Assembly: GCF_963678635.1 (NCBI RefSeq)
Contig: NC_087064.1
Span: 21,750,509-21,814,508 of the forward strand
Source of the DNA: Symsagittifera roscoffensis
Taxonomy: Eukaryota; Xenacoelomorpha; Acoela; Convolutidae
Direction: 5' to 3'
Length of the DNA: 64,000 bases
In this document: positions 33,403 to 46,700 of the stretch, piece after piece
Numbering within the stretch: position 1 is the stretch's first letter
Layout: each line of letters begins with the position of its first letter
Program-made: the position numbers and the translations under genes
The notes under the pieces: model-generated
The model's input: the letters and a program-made list of their open reading frames with translations, nothing else
Told to the model about the DNA's origin: nothing
Database searches by the model: none

Positions 33403-34903
33403 CTGCGTTCACTGGTTCTAGATAAACTCGTTAGGAATGTTTCCAAGGACCTGTTTAGAGTTTCAAAGGCTGTGGCCATTGATTTTGCATCCCGTGAATG
33501 CCCCTCTTGTGCATCCTTGCCCTCTGATATAGGTTCTGGGTTTTGCCTCCCGTTTGAATCGCTTGGATAACTTCTTCCTTGATACGTATGACCCCAGTTC
33601 ACGGAATCACGTCTCCCAGTCGCACGTGTGTCTTGCGTCGGTCGTTCGTTTGAGGTCGGTCTGTTGCCTGTTGAACGTCCTCTGGTGTTTGAGACCGTGG
33701 CCTATTGTCATCTGTGGCATAGCTGGATAAACTGCCCCTTCCTCTAGTGGATCCATATGTCCTTCTTCTATTGAGTTGTTCATTGAAGTTCACTCTCGGC
33801 TCCCTGCTGGGTTCTCCTGAGTTTGTTGCCCCAATCTTCGATCCACTCCTGTTTACTAGAAGCCCATCCAACCTATCCATGATAGGCTGAGTTCGCCTCT
33901 CCATCATCGCGTCTATCTTCGTGTCAAGAGTCCCAAGTGTCTGCTCTTGCTGAATTCTCAACTTCTCCATGTCATCTCTCCATCGTAATTCTTTTTGCTC
34001 AGCTTCCCTCGTCATTCGCGACAAGTTCTCGGCCAAGTGTTCATCCGTCCTCTCCATGAAGCGTTTTTCGCTTCTGCTAACTTCTTGCCTGTTGCGGTTG
34101 ATCTCTTCCCGCGGGCTTTCTCTCTCAACGTGGACTGCCCTCTCTAGTTCACTCATTCTTAAGGACATCTGTTCATTCTGTTCTCCTATGGTGTCCACTA
34201 TGTTGGTCAGAGATTCTTCGATTGATGCGCCGTTGTCCACTAATGGCGTCACAAGTGGTGGCTTCACCCTATCGGTTCCAGGCACCTTGGTGCTGGTCGA
34301 GACTCGAGTCTTACTTCTCTACCTCGACGTCTCTTCATATTCCGCGTCTGGATCCGCTGGTAGGCTATGGCCCTGTATTTCTGTTCTTCCCAGGTCGCAT
34401 TTCCAGAAATCTCCTCACTGGCTTGATCCATTTGTGGTCTTGCTTATTGTCCTGACCACACCAAATCGGTCCGTAGAGCCAGTCTCTCTATTGGTGTATG
34501 CATCATTATCCTGGGTCGAACTATTGAGGCTTATTTGAGATTCGAAGTCATCTTGTTCGTCATTGTCTTCCTCCTCTTCCTGGATTCCTGCTTCATTGCC
34601 TGTACCCGTTACCATAGTAATTGAAGTTTCCCAAAACGAGGAGGACGTTGCGGGTTTCTCCGTCACCCCATGCATCTTATTGTTGTCAAGGGGTGATCTT
34701 TTAGTCGCCACGTTGTCAGTAGAGATGTCGGACAGTTCCGACATATCTTCTCGGTCTAGTGTCCCGGTCGAAGTGGCAAAATCTTGGCCTTGTTCTACCG
34801 GAGAAGCTTCACTCGCCACTACTCGGTTTCCACTCCTTTCCGATCCATGTCCCGCCCGATTCTCATCTATGGCAGGTTCCAGCTGGACCTCTACTTCTAA
34901 CAT
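33403..34903 (-). pseudogene. Gag N-terminal part, copy C (best preserved)
   Basis: Starts at Met 34,901-34,903. One frame runs to 33,599 with only two in-frame stops (TGA 34,415-34,417 and a TAG near 34,320), covering the acidic N-terminus, the coiled coil (EKRFMERTDEHLAENLSR) and an Arg-rich tail. It lacks the 22-bp insertion of A and B, so its frame is the intact one. Gag ends abruptly at 33,403 against the LTR-like terminus; capsid end, knuckles and pol are missing. Confidence 0.85.
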
Positions 34904-35668
34904 TGCCTTTTATCTTTCTGAGCACTTTTGAATCCTGGTTTCAACCACTCCGCCTGAAACTTTCTTCCCTTTGTCGGTCCGGGTTCGTGCAATCCTTTCC
35001 ACAAAAGGGTCGTTCATTGCCTTTCTTTGTTTCTCTTGAATTTCAAGAGTTATTTTTGAGTTATCACTTAGTTTAGGTATTCTGGATTTATCACTTCACT
35101 CGCCAATCCTCGTTTTCTACTCCCTTCCGATCCATGTCCCGCCCGATTCTCATCTATGGCAGGGTCCCGATGGACCTCTACTTCTAACAATGCCTTTTAT
35201 CCTTCTGAGCACTTTTGAATCCTGGTTTCAACCATTCCGCCTGAACCTTTCTTCCCTTTGTCGGTCCGGGTTTGTGCGATCCTTTCCACAAAAGGGTCGT
35301 TCATTGCCTTTCTTTGTTTCTCTTGAATTTCAAGAGTTATTTTTGAGTTATCACTTAGTTTAGGTATTCTGGATTTATCACTTCACTCGCCAATCCTCGT
35401 TTTCTACTCCCTTCCGATCCATGGCCCGCCCGATTCTCATCTATGGCAGGGTCCCGATGGACCTCTCCTTCTAACAATGCCTTTTATCCTTCTGAGCACT
35501 TTTGACTCCTGGCTTCAACCATTCCGCCTGAACCTTTCTTCCCTTTGTCGGTCCGGGTTTGAGCGATCCTTTCCACAAAAGGGTCGTTCATTGCCTTTCT
35601 TTGTTTCTCTTGAATTTCAAGAGTTATTTTTGAGTTATCACTTAGTTTAGGTATTCTGGATTTATCAC
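34808..35668. repeat. 287-bp unit, three tandem copies at gag start/leader
   Basis: Units begin at about 34,808, 35,095 and 35,382, each from 'cttcactcgcca' to 'ggatttatca'. Unit 1 has the copy-C variant; units 2 and 3 have the copy-B variant ('aatcctcgttttctac'), so they came from a B-like source. Each extra unit repeats the gag start region. Confidence 0.9.
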
Positions 35669-36354
35669 TACTGATACTGACAATAATAACACAACACAAT
35701 AAATTCCAAAATCTTCACTTGAATAGTGACCATGAAATCCTTGTATGTTGTCACACTACAGCGTGCATAGAATATATTCACAATAATCAAGTGTTAGTTG
35801 TAAGATATGAAAATAGCACAGTATGATGATATCAAATTATTTAAAAGATAGCGTTCTCACTACCCAGTCAAAGACAGATATGATTGATATAAAACCAAAA
35901 TGAAGAAAAAATAGAATATTCTCAAAGAAAATTGTATGTGTTTTGTACTTCAGTCAGTCGCAATGTAATAGTCGAGTTTGATTCTAAAGAATGAGTTTTC
36001 CCTGTTCAGTGCGGCACTAAACAGACAAAACATGAAAATGGTAATTTTCTCAAGTGGGCGTCTATTGCACCCACCGAGTCTTGTGTTACCTATCTGCCTT
36101 CGGATTGCCCGAGCTAGACTTACTAATTTACTCAAGGCAATAACTGTTCCAAAAAAATCTTGATTTTACTCCACACATATTAGTGTCAAACTCTTATTTC
36201 AATTAGACTTAGTGTGGCGAATATGCGGGCTTAGACCTGTTTTGTTTTACTCTGGTCTTTTTAAAAGGCAAGTTACCAGTGGAGTCATTGGTTTTAGCCT
36301 GACTCCTAATAACCCAAAACCTTTCACTACTTACTTTTCTTTTGTCTACTCAAG
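35669..36354 (-). promoter_or_regulatory. Leader and spacer of gag copy C
   Basis: Same conserved leader ('aacacaacacaataaattcc') and spacer as in the other copies. A small open frame (36,135-35,950) in it is shared by D and E but is probably not coding. Confidence 0.6.
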
Positions 36355-38547
36355 TATTGGCAAAATTATGACTCTTCCGGATTAGCAAAATTAGGACCCT
36401 TACGGATTGGATAAATTAGGACCCTTACGGATTGGGAAAATTGGGACCCTTCCGGATTGGCAAAAAAGACCCTTCCGGATTGACAAAAATAGGACCCTTC
36501 CGGTTTGGCAAAAATAGGACACCTCCGGATTGACAAAAGTAAGACCCTTCCGGATTGGCAAAATTAAGACCCTTCCGGATTGGGAAAATTGGGACCCTTC
36601 CGGATTGGCAAAAAAGGACCCTTCAAGATTGACAAAACTAGGACCCTTCCGGTTTGGCAAAAATAGGACCCTTCCGGATTGGCAAAAGTAGGACCCTTTC
36701 GGATTGGCAAAAAAAGGACCCTTCCGGATTGACAAAATTAGGACCCTTCCGGATTGGCAAAAATAGGAACCTTCCGGATTGCCAAAAGTAGGACCCTTCC
36801 GGATAGGTGAAAATGGGATCCTTCGGATTGGGAACCTTCCAGATTAGTGAAAGTAGGACACTTCCGGATTGGTGAAAATGGGACCCTTCCGGATTGGTGA
36901 AAATGGGACCCTTCCGGATTGGTGAAAATGGGACCCTTCCGGATTGATGAAAATGGGACCCTTCCGCACTAAACAGACCAAACTTGAAGGGAGTAATTTT
37001 CTCAAGTGGGCGTCTATTGCACCCACCGATTCCTGTGTTACCTATCTGCCTACGGTTTCCCCGAGCTAGACCTACTAAAATCCTCAAGGCAATAATTTTT
37101 CCAGAAAAAATCTTGATTTTACTCCACACAAATTAGTGTCAAACTCTTATTTCAATTAGACTTGGTGTCGCAAATATCCAGGCTTAGAACTGTTTTGGTA
37201 TACTCTGGTCTTTTTAAAAGCAAGTTACCAGTGGAGTCATTGGTTTTTAGCCTGACTCCTAATAACCTAATACCTTTCACTACTTACTTTTTTTTTGTCT
37301 ACTAAAGTATTGATAAAATTAGGACCCTTCCGGATTAGCAAAATTAGGACCCTTCCGGATTAGCAAAATTAGGACCCTTCCGGATTAGCAAAATTAGGAC
37401 CCTTCCGGATTAGCAAAATTAGGACCCTTCCGGATTGGCTAAATTAGGACCCTTCCGGATTGGGAAAATCGGGATACTTCCGGATTGGCAAAAAAAGACC
37501 CTTCCGGATTGACAAAACTAGGACCCTTCCGGATTGGCAAAAATAGGAACCTTCCGGATTGCCAAAAGTAGGACCCTTCCGGATAGGTGAAAATGGGATC
37601 CTTCCGGATTGGGAACCTTCCAGATTAGTGAAAGTAGGACACTTCCGGATTGGTGAAAATGGGACCCTTCCGGATTGGTGAAAATGGGACCCTTCCGGAT
37701 TGGTGAAAATGGGACCCTTCCGGATTGATGAAAATGGGACCCTTCCGCACTAAACAGACCAAACTTGAAGGGAGTAATTTTCTCAAGTGGGCGTCTATTG
37801 CACCAACCGATTCCTGTGTTACCTATCTGCCTACGGTTTCCCCGAGCTAGACCTACTAAAATCCTCAAGGCAATAATTTTTCCAGAAAAAATCTTGATTT
37901 TACTCCACACAAATTAGTGTCAAACTCTTATTTCAATTAGACTTGGTGTCGCAAATATCCAGGCTTAGAACTGTTTTGGTATACTCTGGTCTTTTTAAAA
38001 AGCAAGTTACCAGTGGAGTCATTGGTTTTTAGCCTGACTCCTAATAACCTAATACCTTTCACTACTTACTTTTTTTTGTCTACTAAAGTATTGATAAAAT
38101 TAGGACCCTTCCGGATTAGCAAAATTAGGACCCTTCCGGTTTAGCAAAATTAGGACCCTTCCGGATTAGCAAAATTAGGACCCTTCCGGATTAGCAAAAT
38201 TAGGACCCTTCCGGATTGGCTAAATTAGGACCCTTCCGGATTGGGAAAATCGGGATACTTCCGGATTGGCAAAAAAAGACCCTTCCGGATTGACAAAACT
38301 AGGACCCTTCCGGATTGGCAAAAATAGGACCCCTCCGGATTGGCAAAAGTAGGATCCTTCCGGATTGGGAAAAATGGGATCCTTCCGGATTGCCAAAAAA
38401 GGACCCTTCAAGATTGACAAAACTAGGACCCTTCCGGTTTGGCAAAAAAGGACCCTTCCGGATTGGCAAATGTAGGACCCTTCCGGATTGGCAAAAAAAG
38501 GACCCTTCCGGATTGACAAAACTAGGAACCTTACGGATTGGCAGAAA
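36355..38547. repeat. Satellite block III, with a 781-bp duplication
   Basis: Monomer runs at about 36.36-36.97, 37.31-37.75 and 38.09-38.55 kb with two spacers between them. The segment from about 36,740 to 37,520 is repeated at 37,521-38,300 (offset 781 bp), nearly identical and including the spacer variant 'tttttccagaaaaaatc'. Confidence 0.95.
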
Positions 38548-38586
38548 TAGCAAGATCAGCCGCTCCTCTGTGTGCCTGAATGTTCA
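38548..38586 (-). repeat. LTR terminal fragment (39 bp)
   Basis: Minus-strand TGAACATTCAGG plus 27 more bases of the LTR-like copy, then directly satellite. It shows an internal LTR deletion. The same fragment occurs at 41,265-41,303. Confidence 0.8.
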
Positions 38587-40078
38587 CTGCGTTCACTGGT
38601 TCGAGATAAACTCGTAAGGAAAAATTCCAAGGACCTGTTTAGAGGTTCAAAGGCTGAGGCCATTGATTTTGCATCCCGTGAATGCCCCGCTTGTGCACCA
38701 TTGCCGTCTGATATAGGTTCTGGGTTTTCCCTCCCGTTTGAATCGCTTGGATAACTTCTTCCTTGATACGTATGACCCCAGTTCACGGAATCACGTCTCC
38801 CAGTCGCACGTGTGTCTTGCGTCGTTTGTTCGTTTGAGGTCGGTCTGTTGCCAGTTGAACGTCCTCTGGTGTTTGAGCCCGTGGCCAATTGTCATCTGTG
38901 GCCTAGCTGGATGAACTGTCCCTTCCTCTAGTGGATCCATATGTCCTTCTTCTATTGAGTTGTTCATTGAAGTTCACTCTCGGCTCCCTGCTGGGTTCTC
39001 CTGAGTTTGTTGCCCCAATCTTCGATCCACTCCTGTTTACTAGAAGCCCATCCAACCTATCCTTGATAGGCTGAGTTCGCCTCTCCATCATCGCGTATAT
39101 CTTCGTGTCAAGAGTCCCAAGTGTCTGCTCTTGCTGAATTCTCACTTTCTCCATGTCATATCTCCATCGTAATTCTTTTTGCTCAGCTTCCCTCGTCATT
39201 CGCGACAAGTTCTCGGCCAAGTGTTCATCCGTCCTCTCCATGAAGCGTTTTTCGCTTCTGCTAACTTCTTGTCTGTTGCGGTTGATCTCTTCCCGAGGGC
39301 TTTCTCTCTCAACGTGGACTGCCCTCTCTAGTTCACTCATTCTTAAGGACATCTGTTCATTCTGTTCTCCTATGCTGTCCACTATGTTGGTCAAAGATTC
39401 TCCGATTGATGCGCCGTTGTCCACTAATGGCGTCACAAGTGGTGGCTTCACCCTATCGGTTCCAGGCAGCTTGGTCTCGAGTCTTACTTCTCTACCTCGA
39501 CGTCTCTTCATAATCCGCGTCTCGATCCGCTGGTAGGTTATATGGCCCTGTATTTCTGTTCTTCCCAGGTCGCACTTCCAGAAATCTCCTCACTGGCTTG
39601 ATCCATTTGTGGTCTTGCTTATTGTCCTGACCACGCCAAATCAGTCCGTAGAGCCAGTCTCTCTATTGGTGTATGCATCATTATCCTGGGTCGAACTATT
39701 GAGGCTTATTTGAGATTCGAAGTCATCTTGTTCGTCATTGTCTTCCTCCTCTTCCTGGAGTTCTGCTTCATCGCCTGTACCCGTTACCATCGTAATTGAA
39801 GTTTCCCAAAACGAGGAGGACGTTGCGGGTTTCTCCGTCACCCCATTCATCATAGTGTTGTCGAAGGGTGATCTTTTAGTCGCCACGTTGTCAGTAGAGA
39901 TGTCGGACAGTTCCGACATATCTTCTCGGTCTAGTGTCCCGGTCGAAGTGGCAAAATCTTGGCCTTGTTCTACCGGAGAAGCTTCACTCGCCACTCCTCG
40001 GTTTCCACTCCTTTCCTATCCATGTTCCGCCCGATTCTCATCTATGGCAGGTTCCGGCTGGACCTCTACTTCTAACTT
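38587..40078 (-). pseudogene. Gag N-terminal part, copy D
   Basis: As copy C, without the 22-bp insertion, ending at the same base against the LTR terminus. The start codon position (40,076-40,078) reads AAG instead of ATG, so the usual initiator is lost. A further frame change lies between 39,641 and 39,511. The coiled coil (39,511-38,903) is intact. Confidence 0.8.
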
Positions 40079-41004
40079 TGCCTTTTATCTTTCTGAGCAC
40101 TTTTGAATCCTGGTTTCAACCATTACGCCCTAAACTTTCTTCCCTTTGTCGGTCCGAGTTCGTGCAATCTTTTCCACAAAAGGGTCGTTCATTGCCTTGC
40201 TTTGTTTCTGTTTGAGTTATCACTTAGTTTAGGTATCCTGGACTTGTCTAGATTCATTTTCGATTTATCACTTCTTACTGTCTATACACTCAATTCGATT
40301 GCTAGTGTCCTTATTGTTTGACTACTGATAATAATAACACAACACAATAAATTCCAAAATCTTTACTTGAATAGTGACCATGAAATCGTTGTATGTTGTC
40401 ACACTACAGCGTGTATAGAATATATTCACAATAATCAAATATTAGTTGTAAGATTTGAAAATAGCACAGTATGATGATATCAAACTATTTAAAAGATAGC
40501 GTTCTCACTACCCAATCAAAGACAGATATTATTGATATAAAAACAAAATGAAGAAAAATAAAAATATTCTCAAAGAAAAATGTATGTGTTTTGTACTTCA
40601 GTCAGTCGCAATGTAATAGTCGAACTTGATTCTAAAGAATGAGTTTTCCCTGTTCAGTGCGGCACTAAAAAGACAAAACATGAAAGTAGTAATTTTCTCA
40701 AGTGGGCGTCTATTGCACCCACCGAGTCCTGTGTTACCTATCTGCCTTCGGATTGCCCGAGCTAGACCTACTAAAATCCTCAAGGCAATAACTGTTCCAA
40801 AAAAAATCTTGATTTTACTCCACTCATATTAGTGTCAAATTCTTATTTCAATTAGACTTAGTGTGGCGAATATCCGTGCTTAGACCTGTTTTGTTTTACT
40901 CTGGTCTTTTTAAAAGGCAAGTTACCAGTGGAGTCATTGGTTTTAGCCTGACTCCTAATAACCCAAAACCTTTCACTACTTACTTTTCTTTTGTCTACTA
41001 AAGT
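40079..41004 (-). promoter_or_regulatory. Leader and spacer of gag copy D
   Basis: Conserved leader and spacer. In the sense direction it follows the satellite run at 41.0-41.26 kb. Confidence 0.6.
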
Positions 41005-41303
41005 ATTGATAAAATTAGGAATCTTCCGGATTAGCAAAATTAGGACCCTTCCGGATTAGCAAAATTAGGACCCTTCCGGATTAGCAAAATTAGGACCCTT
41101 CCGGATTAGCAAAATTAGGACCCTTCCGGATTGGCTAAATTAGGACCCTTCCGGATTGGGAAAATCGGGATACTTCCGGATTGGCAAAAAAAGACCCTTC
41201 CGGATTGACAAAACTAGGACCCTTCCGGATTGGCAAAAATAGGAACCTTACGGATTGGCAGAAATAGCAAGATCAGCCGCTCCTCTGTGTGCCTGAATGT
41301 TCA
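41005..41303. repeat. Short satellite run plus LTR terminal fragment
   Basis: About ten monomers (41,005-41,264) followed by the 39-bp LTR fragment (41,265-41,303), which joins gag copy E. It is shorter than its counterpart upstream of copy D. Confidence 0.9.
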
Positions 41304-42795
41304 CTGCGTTCACTGGTTCGAGATAAACTCGTAAGGAAAAATTCCAAGGACCTGTTTAGAGGTTCAAAGGCTGAGGCCATTGATTTTGCATCCCGTGAAT
41401 GCCCCGCTTGTGCACCATTGCCGTCTGATATAGGTTCTGGGTTTTCCCTCCCGTTTTAATCGCTTGGATAACTTCTTCCTTGATACGTATGACCCCAGTT
41501 CACGGAATCACGTCTCCCAGTCGCACGTGTGTCTTGCGTCGTTTGTTCGTTTGAGGTCGGTCTGTTGCCAGTTGAACGTCCTCTGGTGTTTGAGCCCGTG
41601 GCCAATTGTCATCTGTGGCATAGCTGGATGAACTGTCCCTTCCTCTAGTGGATCCATATGTCCTTCTTCTATTGAGTTGTTCATTGAAGTTCACTCTCGG
41701 CTCCCTGCTGGGTTCTCCTGAGTTTGTTGCCCCAATCTTCGATCCACTCCTGTTTACTAGAAGCCCATCCAACCTATCCTTGATAGGCTGAGTTCGCCTC
41801 TCCATCATCGCGTATATCTTCGTGTCAAGAGTCCCAAGTGTCTGCTCTTGCTGAATTCTCACTTTCTCCATGTCATATCTCCATCGTAATTCTTTTTGCT
41901 CAGCTTCCCTCGTCATTCGCGACAAGTTCTCGGCCAAGTGTTCATCCGTCCTCTCCATGAAGCGTTTTTCGCTTCTGCTAACTTCTTGTCTGTTGCGGTT
42001 GATCTCTTCCCGAGGGCTTTCTCTCTCAACGTGGACTGCCCTCTCTAGTTCACTCATTCTTAAGGACATCTGTTCATTCTGTTCTCCTATGCTGTCCACT
42101 ATGTTGGTCAAAGATTCTCCGATTGATGCGCCGTTGTCCACTAATGGCGTCACAAGTGGTGGCTTCACCCTATCAGTTCCAGGCAGCTTGGTCTCGAGTC
42201 TTACTTCTCTACCTCGACGTCTCTTCATAATCCGCGTCTCGATCCGCTGGTAGGTTATATGGCCCTGTATTTCTGTTCTTCCCAGGTCGCACTTCCAGAA
42301 ATCTCCTCACTGGCTTGATCCATTTGTGGTCTTGCTTATTGTCCTGACCACGCCAAATCGGTCCGTAGAGCCAGTCTCTCTATTGGTGTATGCATCATTA
42401 TCCTGGGTCGAACTATTGAGGCTTATTTGAGATTCGAAGTCATCTTGTTCGTCATTGTCTTCCTCCTCTTCCTGGAGTTCTGCTTCATCGCCTGTACCCG
42501 TTACCATCGTAATTGAAGTTTCCCAAAACGAGGAGGACGTTGCGGGTTTCTCCGTCACCCCATTCATCATAGTGTTGTCGAAGGGTGATCTTTTAGTCGC
42601 CACGTTGTCAGTAGAGATGTCGGACAGTTCCGACATATCTTCTCGGTCTAGTGTCCCGGTCGAAGTGGCAAAATCTTGGCCTTGTTCTACCGGAGAAGCT
42701 TCACTCGCCACTCCTCGGTTTCCACTCCTTTCCTATCCATGTTCCGCCCGATTCTCATCTATGGCAGGTTCCGGCTGGACCTCTACTTCTAACTT
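41304..42795 (-). pseudogene. Gag N-terminal part, copy E
   Basis: Tandem duplicate of copy D: same truncation, same lost start codon (42,793-42,795). The coiled-coil frame is longer (42,228-41,500, 242 residues) because a base difference upstream of the GSTRGRDS region removes the stop present in D. Otherwise identical. Confidence 0.8.
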
Positions 42796-43724
42796 TGCCT
42801 TTTATCTTTCTGAGCACTTTTGAATCCTGGTTTCAACCATTACGCCCTAAACTTTCTTCCCTTTGTCGGTCCGGGTTCGTGCAATCTTTTCCACAAAAGG
42901 GTCGTTCATTGCCTTGCTTTGTTTCTGTTTGAGTTATCACTTAGTTTAGGTATCCTGGACTTGTCTAGATTCATTTTCGATTTATCACTTCTTACTGTCT
43001 ATACACTCAATTCGATTGCTAGTGTCCTTATTGTTTGACTACTGATTGATAATAATAACACAACACAATAAATTCCAAAATCTTTACTTGAATAGTGACC
43101 ATGAAATCGTTGTATGTTGTCACACTACAGCGTGTATAGAATATATTCACAATAATCAAATATTAGTTGTAAGATTTGAAAATAGCACAGTATGATGATA
43201 TCAAACTATTTAAAAGATAGCGTTCTCACTACCCAATCAAAGACAGATATTATTGATATAAAAACAAAATGAAGAAAAATAAAAATATTCTCAAAGAAAA
43301 ATGTATGTGTTTTGTACTTCAGTCAGTCGCAATGTAATAGTCGAACTTGATTCTAAAGAATGAGTTTTCCCTGTTCAGTGCGGCACTAAAAAGACAAAAC
43401 ATGAAAGTAGTAATTTTCTCAAGTGGGCGTCTATTGCACCCACCGAGTCCTGTGTTACCTATCTGCCTTCGGATTGCCCGAGCTAGACCTACTAAAATCC
43501 TCAAGGCAATAACTGTTCCAAAAAAAATCTTGATTTTACTCCACTCATATTAGTGTCAAATTCTTATTTCATTTAGACTTAGTGTGGCGAATATCCGTGC
43601 TTAGACCTGTTTTGTTTTACTCTGGTCTTTTTAAAAGGCAAGTTACCAGTGGAGTCATTGGTTTTAGCCTGACTCCTAATAACCCAAAACCTTTCACTAC
43701 TTACTTTTCTTTTGTCTACTCAAG
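42796..43724 (-). promoter_or_regulatory. Leader and spacer of gag copy E
   Basis: Nearly identical to that of copy D. It joins satellite block V at about 43,725. Confidence 0.6.
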
Positions 43725-46700
43725 TATTGGCAAAATTAGGACCCTTCCGGATTAGCAAAATTAGGACCCTTACGGATTGGATAAATTAGGACCCTTCCGG
43801 ATTGGGAAAATTGGGACCCTTCTGGATTGGCAAAAAAGACCCTTCCGGATTGATAAAACTAGGACCCTTCCGGATTGGCACAAATAGGACCCCTCCGGAT
43901 TGGCAAAAGTAAGACCCTTCCGGATTGGCAAAATAAGGTTCCTTCCGGATTGGGAAAATTGGGACCCTTCCGGATTGGCAAAAAAGGACCCTTCAAGATT
44001 GAAAAAACTAGGACCCTTCCAGTTTGGCAAAAATAGGACCCTTTCGGATTGGCAAAAAAGGACCCTTCCGGATTGACAAATTTAGGACCCTTCCGGATTG
44101 GCAAAAATAGGAACCTTCCGGATTGCCAAAAGTAGGACCCTTCCGGATAGGTGAAAATGGGATCCTTCCGGATTGGGACCCTTCCAGATTAGTGAAAGTA
44201 GGACACTTCCGGATTGGTGAAAATGGGATCCTTCCGGATTGGGGAAAATGGGACCCTTCCGGATTGGTGAAAATGGGACCCTTCCGGATTGATGAAAATG
44301 GGATCCTTCCGCACTAAACAGACCAAACTTGAAGGGAGTAATTTTCTCAAGTGGGCGTCTATTGCACCCACCGATTCCTGTGTTACCTATCTGCCTTCGG
44401 TTTCCCTGAGCTAGACCTACTAAAATCCTCAAAGCAATAACTTTTCCAAAAAAAATCATGATTTTACTCCACACAAATTATTGTCAAACTCTTATTTCAA
44501 TTAGACTTGGTGTCGCAAATATCCAGGCTTAGAACTGTTTTGGTTTACTCTGGTCTTTTTAAAAGGCAAGTTACCAGTGGAGTTATTGGTTTTTAGCCTA
44601 ATAACCTAATACCTTTCACTACTTACTTTTCTTTTGTCTACTAAAGTATTGATAAAATTAGGACCCTTCCGGATTAGCAAAATTAGGACCCTTCCGGATT
44701 AGCAAAATTAGGACCCTTCCGGATTAGCAAAATTAGGACCCTTCCGGATTAGCAAAATTAGGACCCTTTCGGATTGGCTAAATTAGGACCCTTCCGGATT
44801 GGGAAAATCGGGATACTTCCGGATTGGCAAAAAAAGACCCTTCCGGATTGACAAAACTAGGACCCTTCCGGATTGGCAGAAATAGGACCCCTCCGATATG
44901 GCAAAAGTAGGATCCTTCCGGATTGGGAAAAATGGGATCCTTCCGGATTGCCAAAAAAGGACCCTTCAAGATTGACAAAACTAGGACCCTTCCGGATTGG
45001 CGAAAATAGGACCCCTCCGGATTGGCAAAAGTAGGACCCTTCCTGTGTTACCTATCTGCCTTCGGATTGCCCGAGCTAGAACTACTAAACTCTTCAAGAC
45101 AATAACTTTTCCAAAAAAAATCTTGATTTTACTCCACACAAATTAGTGTCAAACTCTTATTCCAAGTAGACTTAGTGTGGCGAATATCCGGGCTTAGACC
45201 TGTTTTGTTTTACTCTGGTTTTTTAAAAAAGTTACCAGTGGAGTCATTGGTTTTTAGCCTGACTCCTAATAACCTAATACCTTTCATTACTTAATTTCCT
45301 TTTGTCTACTCAAGTATTGGCAAAATTAGGATCCTTACGGATTAGCAAAATTAGGACCCTTACGGATTGGCAAAATTAGGACCCTTCCGTATTGACAAAA
45401 CTAGGACCCTTCCACATTGGCAAAAATAAGACCCCTCCGGATTGGCAAAAGTAGGACCCTTTCGGATTGGTAAAATTAGAACCCTTCCGGATTAGGAAAA
45501 ATGGGACCCTTCCGGATTGGCAAAAAAGGACCCTTCAAGATTGACATAACTAGGACCCTTCCGGTTTGGCAAAAATAGGACCCTTCCGGATTGGCAAAAG
45601 TAGGACTCTTTCGGATTGGCGAAAAAAGGACCCTTCCGGAATGACAAAACTAGGACCCTTCCGGATTGGCAAAAACAGGAACCTTCCGGATTGCCAAAAG
45701 TAGGACACTGCCGGATTGGTGCAAATGGGACCCTTCCGGATTGGTGAAAATGGGACCCTTCCGGATTGGTGAAAAAAGGACCCTTCCGGGTTGATGAAAA
45801 TGGGATCCTTCCGCACTAAACAGACGAAACTTGAAGGCAGTAATTTTCTCAAGTGGGCGTCTATTGCACCCACCGATTCCTGTGTTACCTATCTGCCCTC
45901 GGTTTCCCCGAGCTAGACCTACTAAAATCCTAGTGTCAAACTCTCCTGTTTTGTTTTACTCTGGTCTTTTTAAAATGCAAGTTACTAGTGGAGTCATTGG
46001 TTTTTAGCCTGACTCCTAATAACCTCATACCTTTCACTACTTACTTTCCTTTTGTCTACTCAGGTATTGGCAAAATTAGGACCCTTCCGGATTAGCAAAA
46101 AAAGACCCTTCCGGACTGACAAAACTAGGACTCTTCCGGATTGGCAAAAATAGGACCCCTCCGGATTGGCAAAAGTAGGACCCTTTCGGATTGGCAAAAT
46201 TAGGACCCTTCCGGATTGGGAAAATTGGGACCCTTCTGGATTGGCAAAACAGGACCCTTCAAGATTGACAAAACTAGGACCCTTCCGGTTTTGGAAAAAT
46301 AGGACCCTCCGGATTGCCAAAAGTAGGGCCTTTTCGGATTGGCAAAAAAAAGAACCCTTCCGGATTGACAAAACTAGGACCCTTCCGGATTGGCAAAAAA
46401 CAGGAACCTTCCGGATTGCCAAAAGTAGGACCCTTCCGGATTGGTGAAAATGGGACCTTTCCGGATTGGGACCCTTCCAGATTAGTGAAAGTAGGACCAT
46501 TCCGGATTGGTGAAAATGCGACCCTTTTGGAGTGGTGAACATGGGAGCCTTCCGGATTGGTGAAAATGGGACCCTTCCGGGTTGATGAAAATGGGATCCT
46601 TCCGCACTAAGCAGACGAAACTTGAAGGCAGTAATTTTCTCAAGTGGGCGTCTGTTGCACCCACAAAGTCCTGTGTTACCTATCTGCCTTCGGATTGCCC

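Larger units (their letters stand above)
38524..43720. repeat. 2,717-bp tandem duplication (gag-leader-satellite unit)
   Basis: The unit at about 38,524-41,240 is repeated at 41,241-43,7xx at constant offset 2,717 bp, with only rare differences (for example the base at 38,740 versus 41,457, and an extra 'ttga' near 43,045). It includes gag copies D and E, the leader, a spacer and satellite. Confidence 0.9.
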
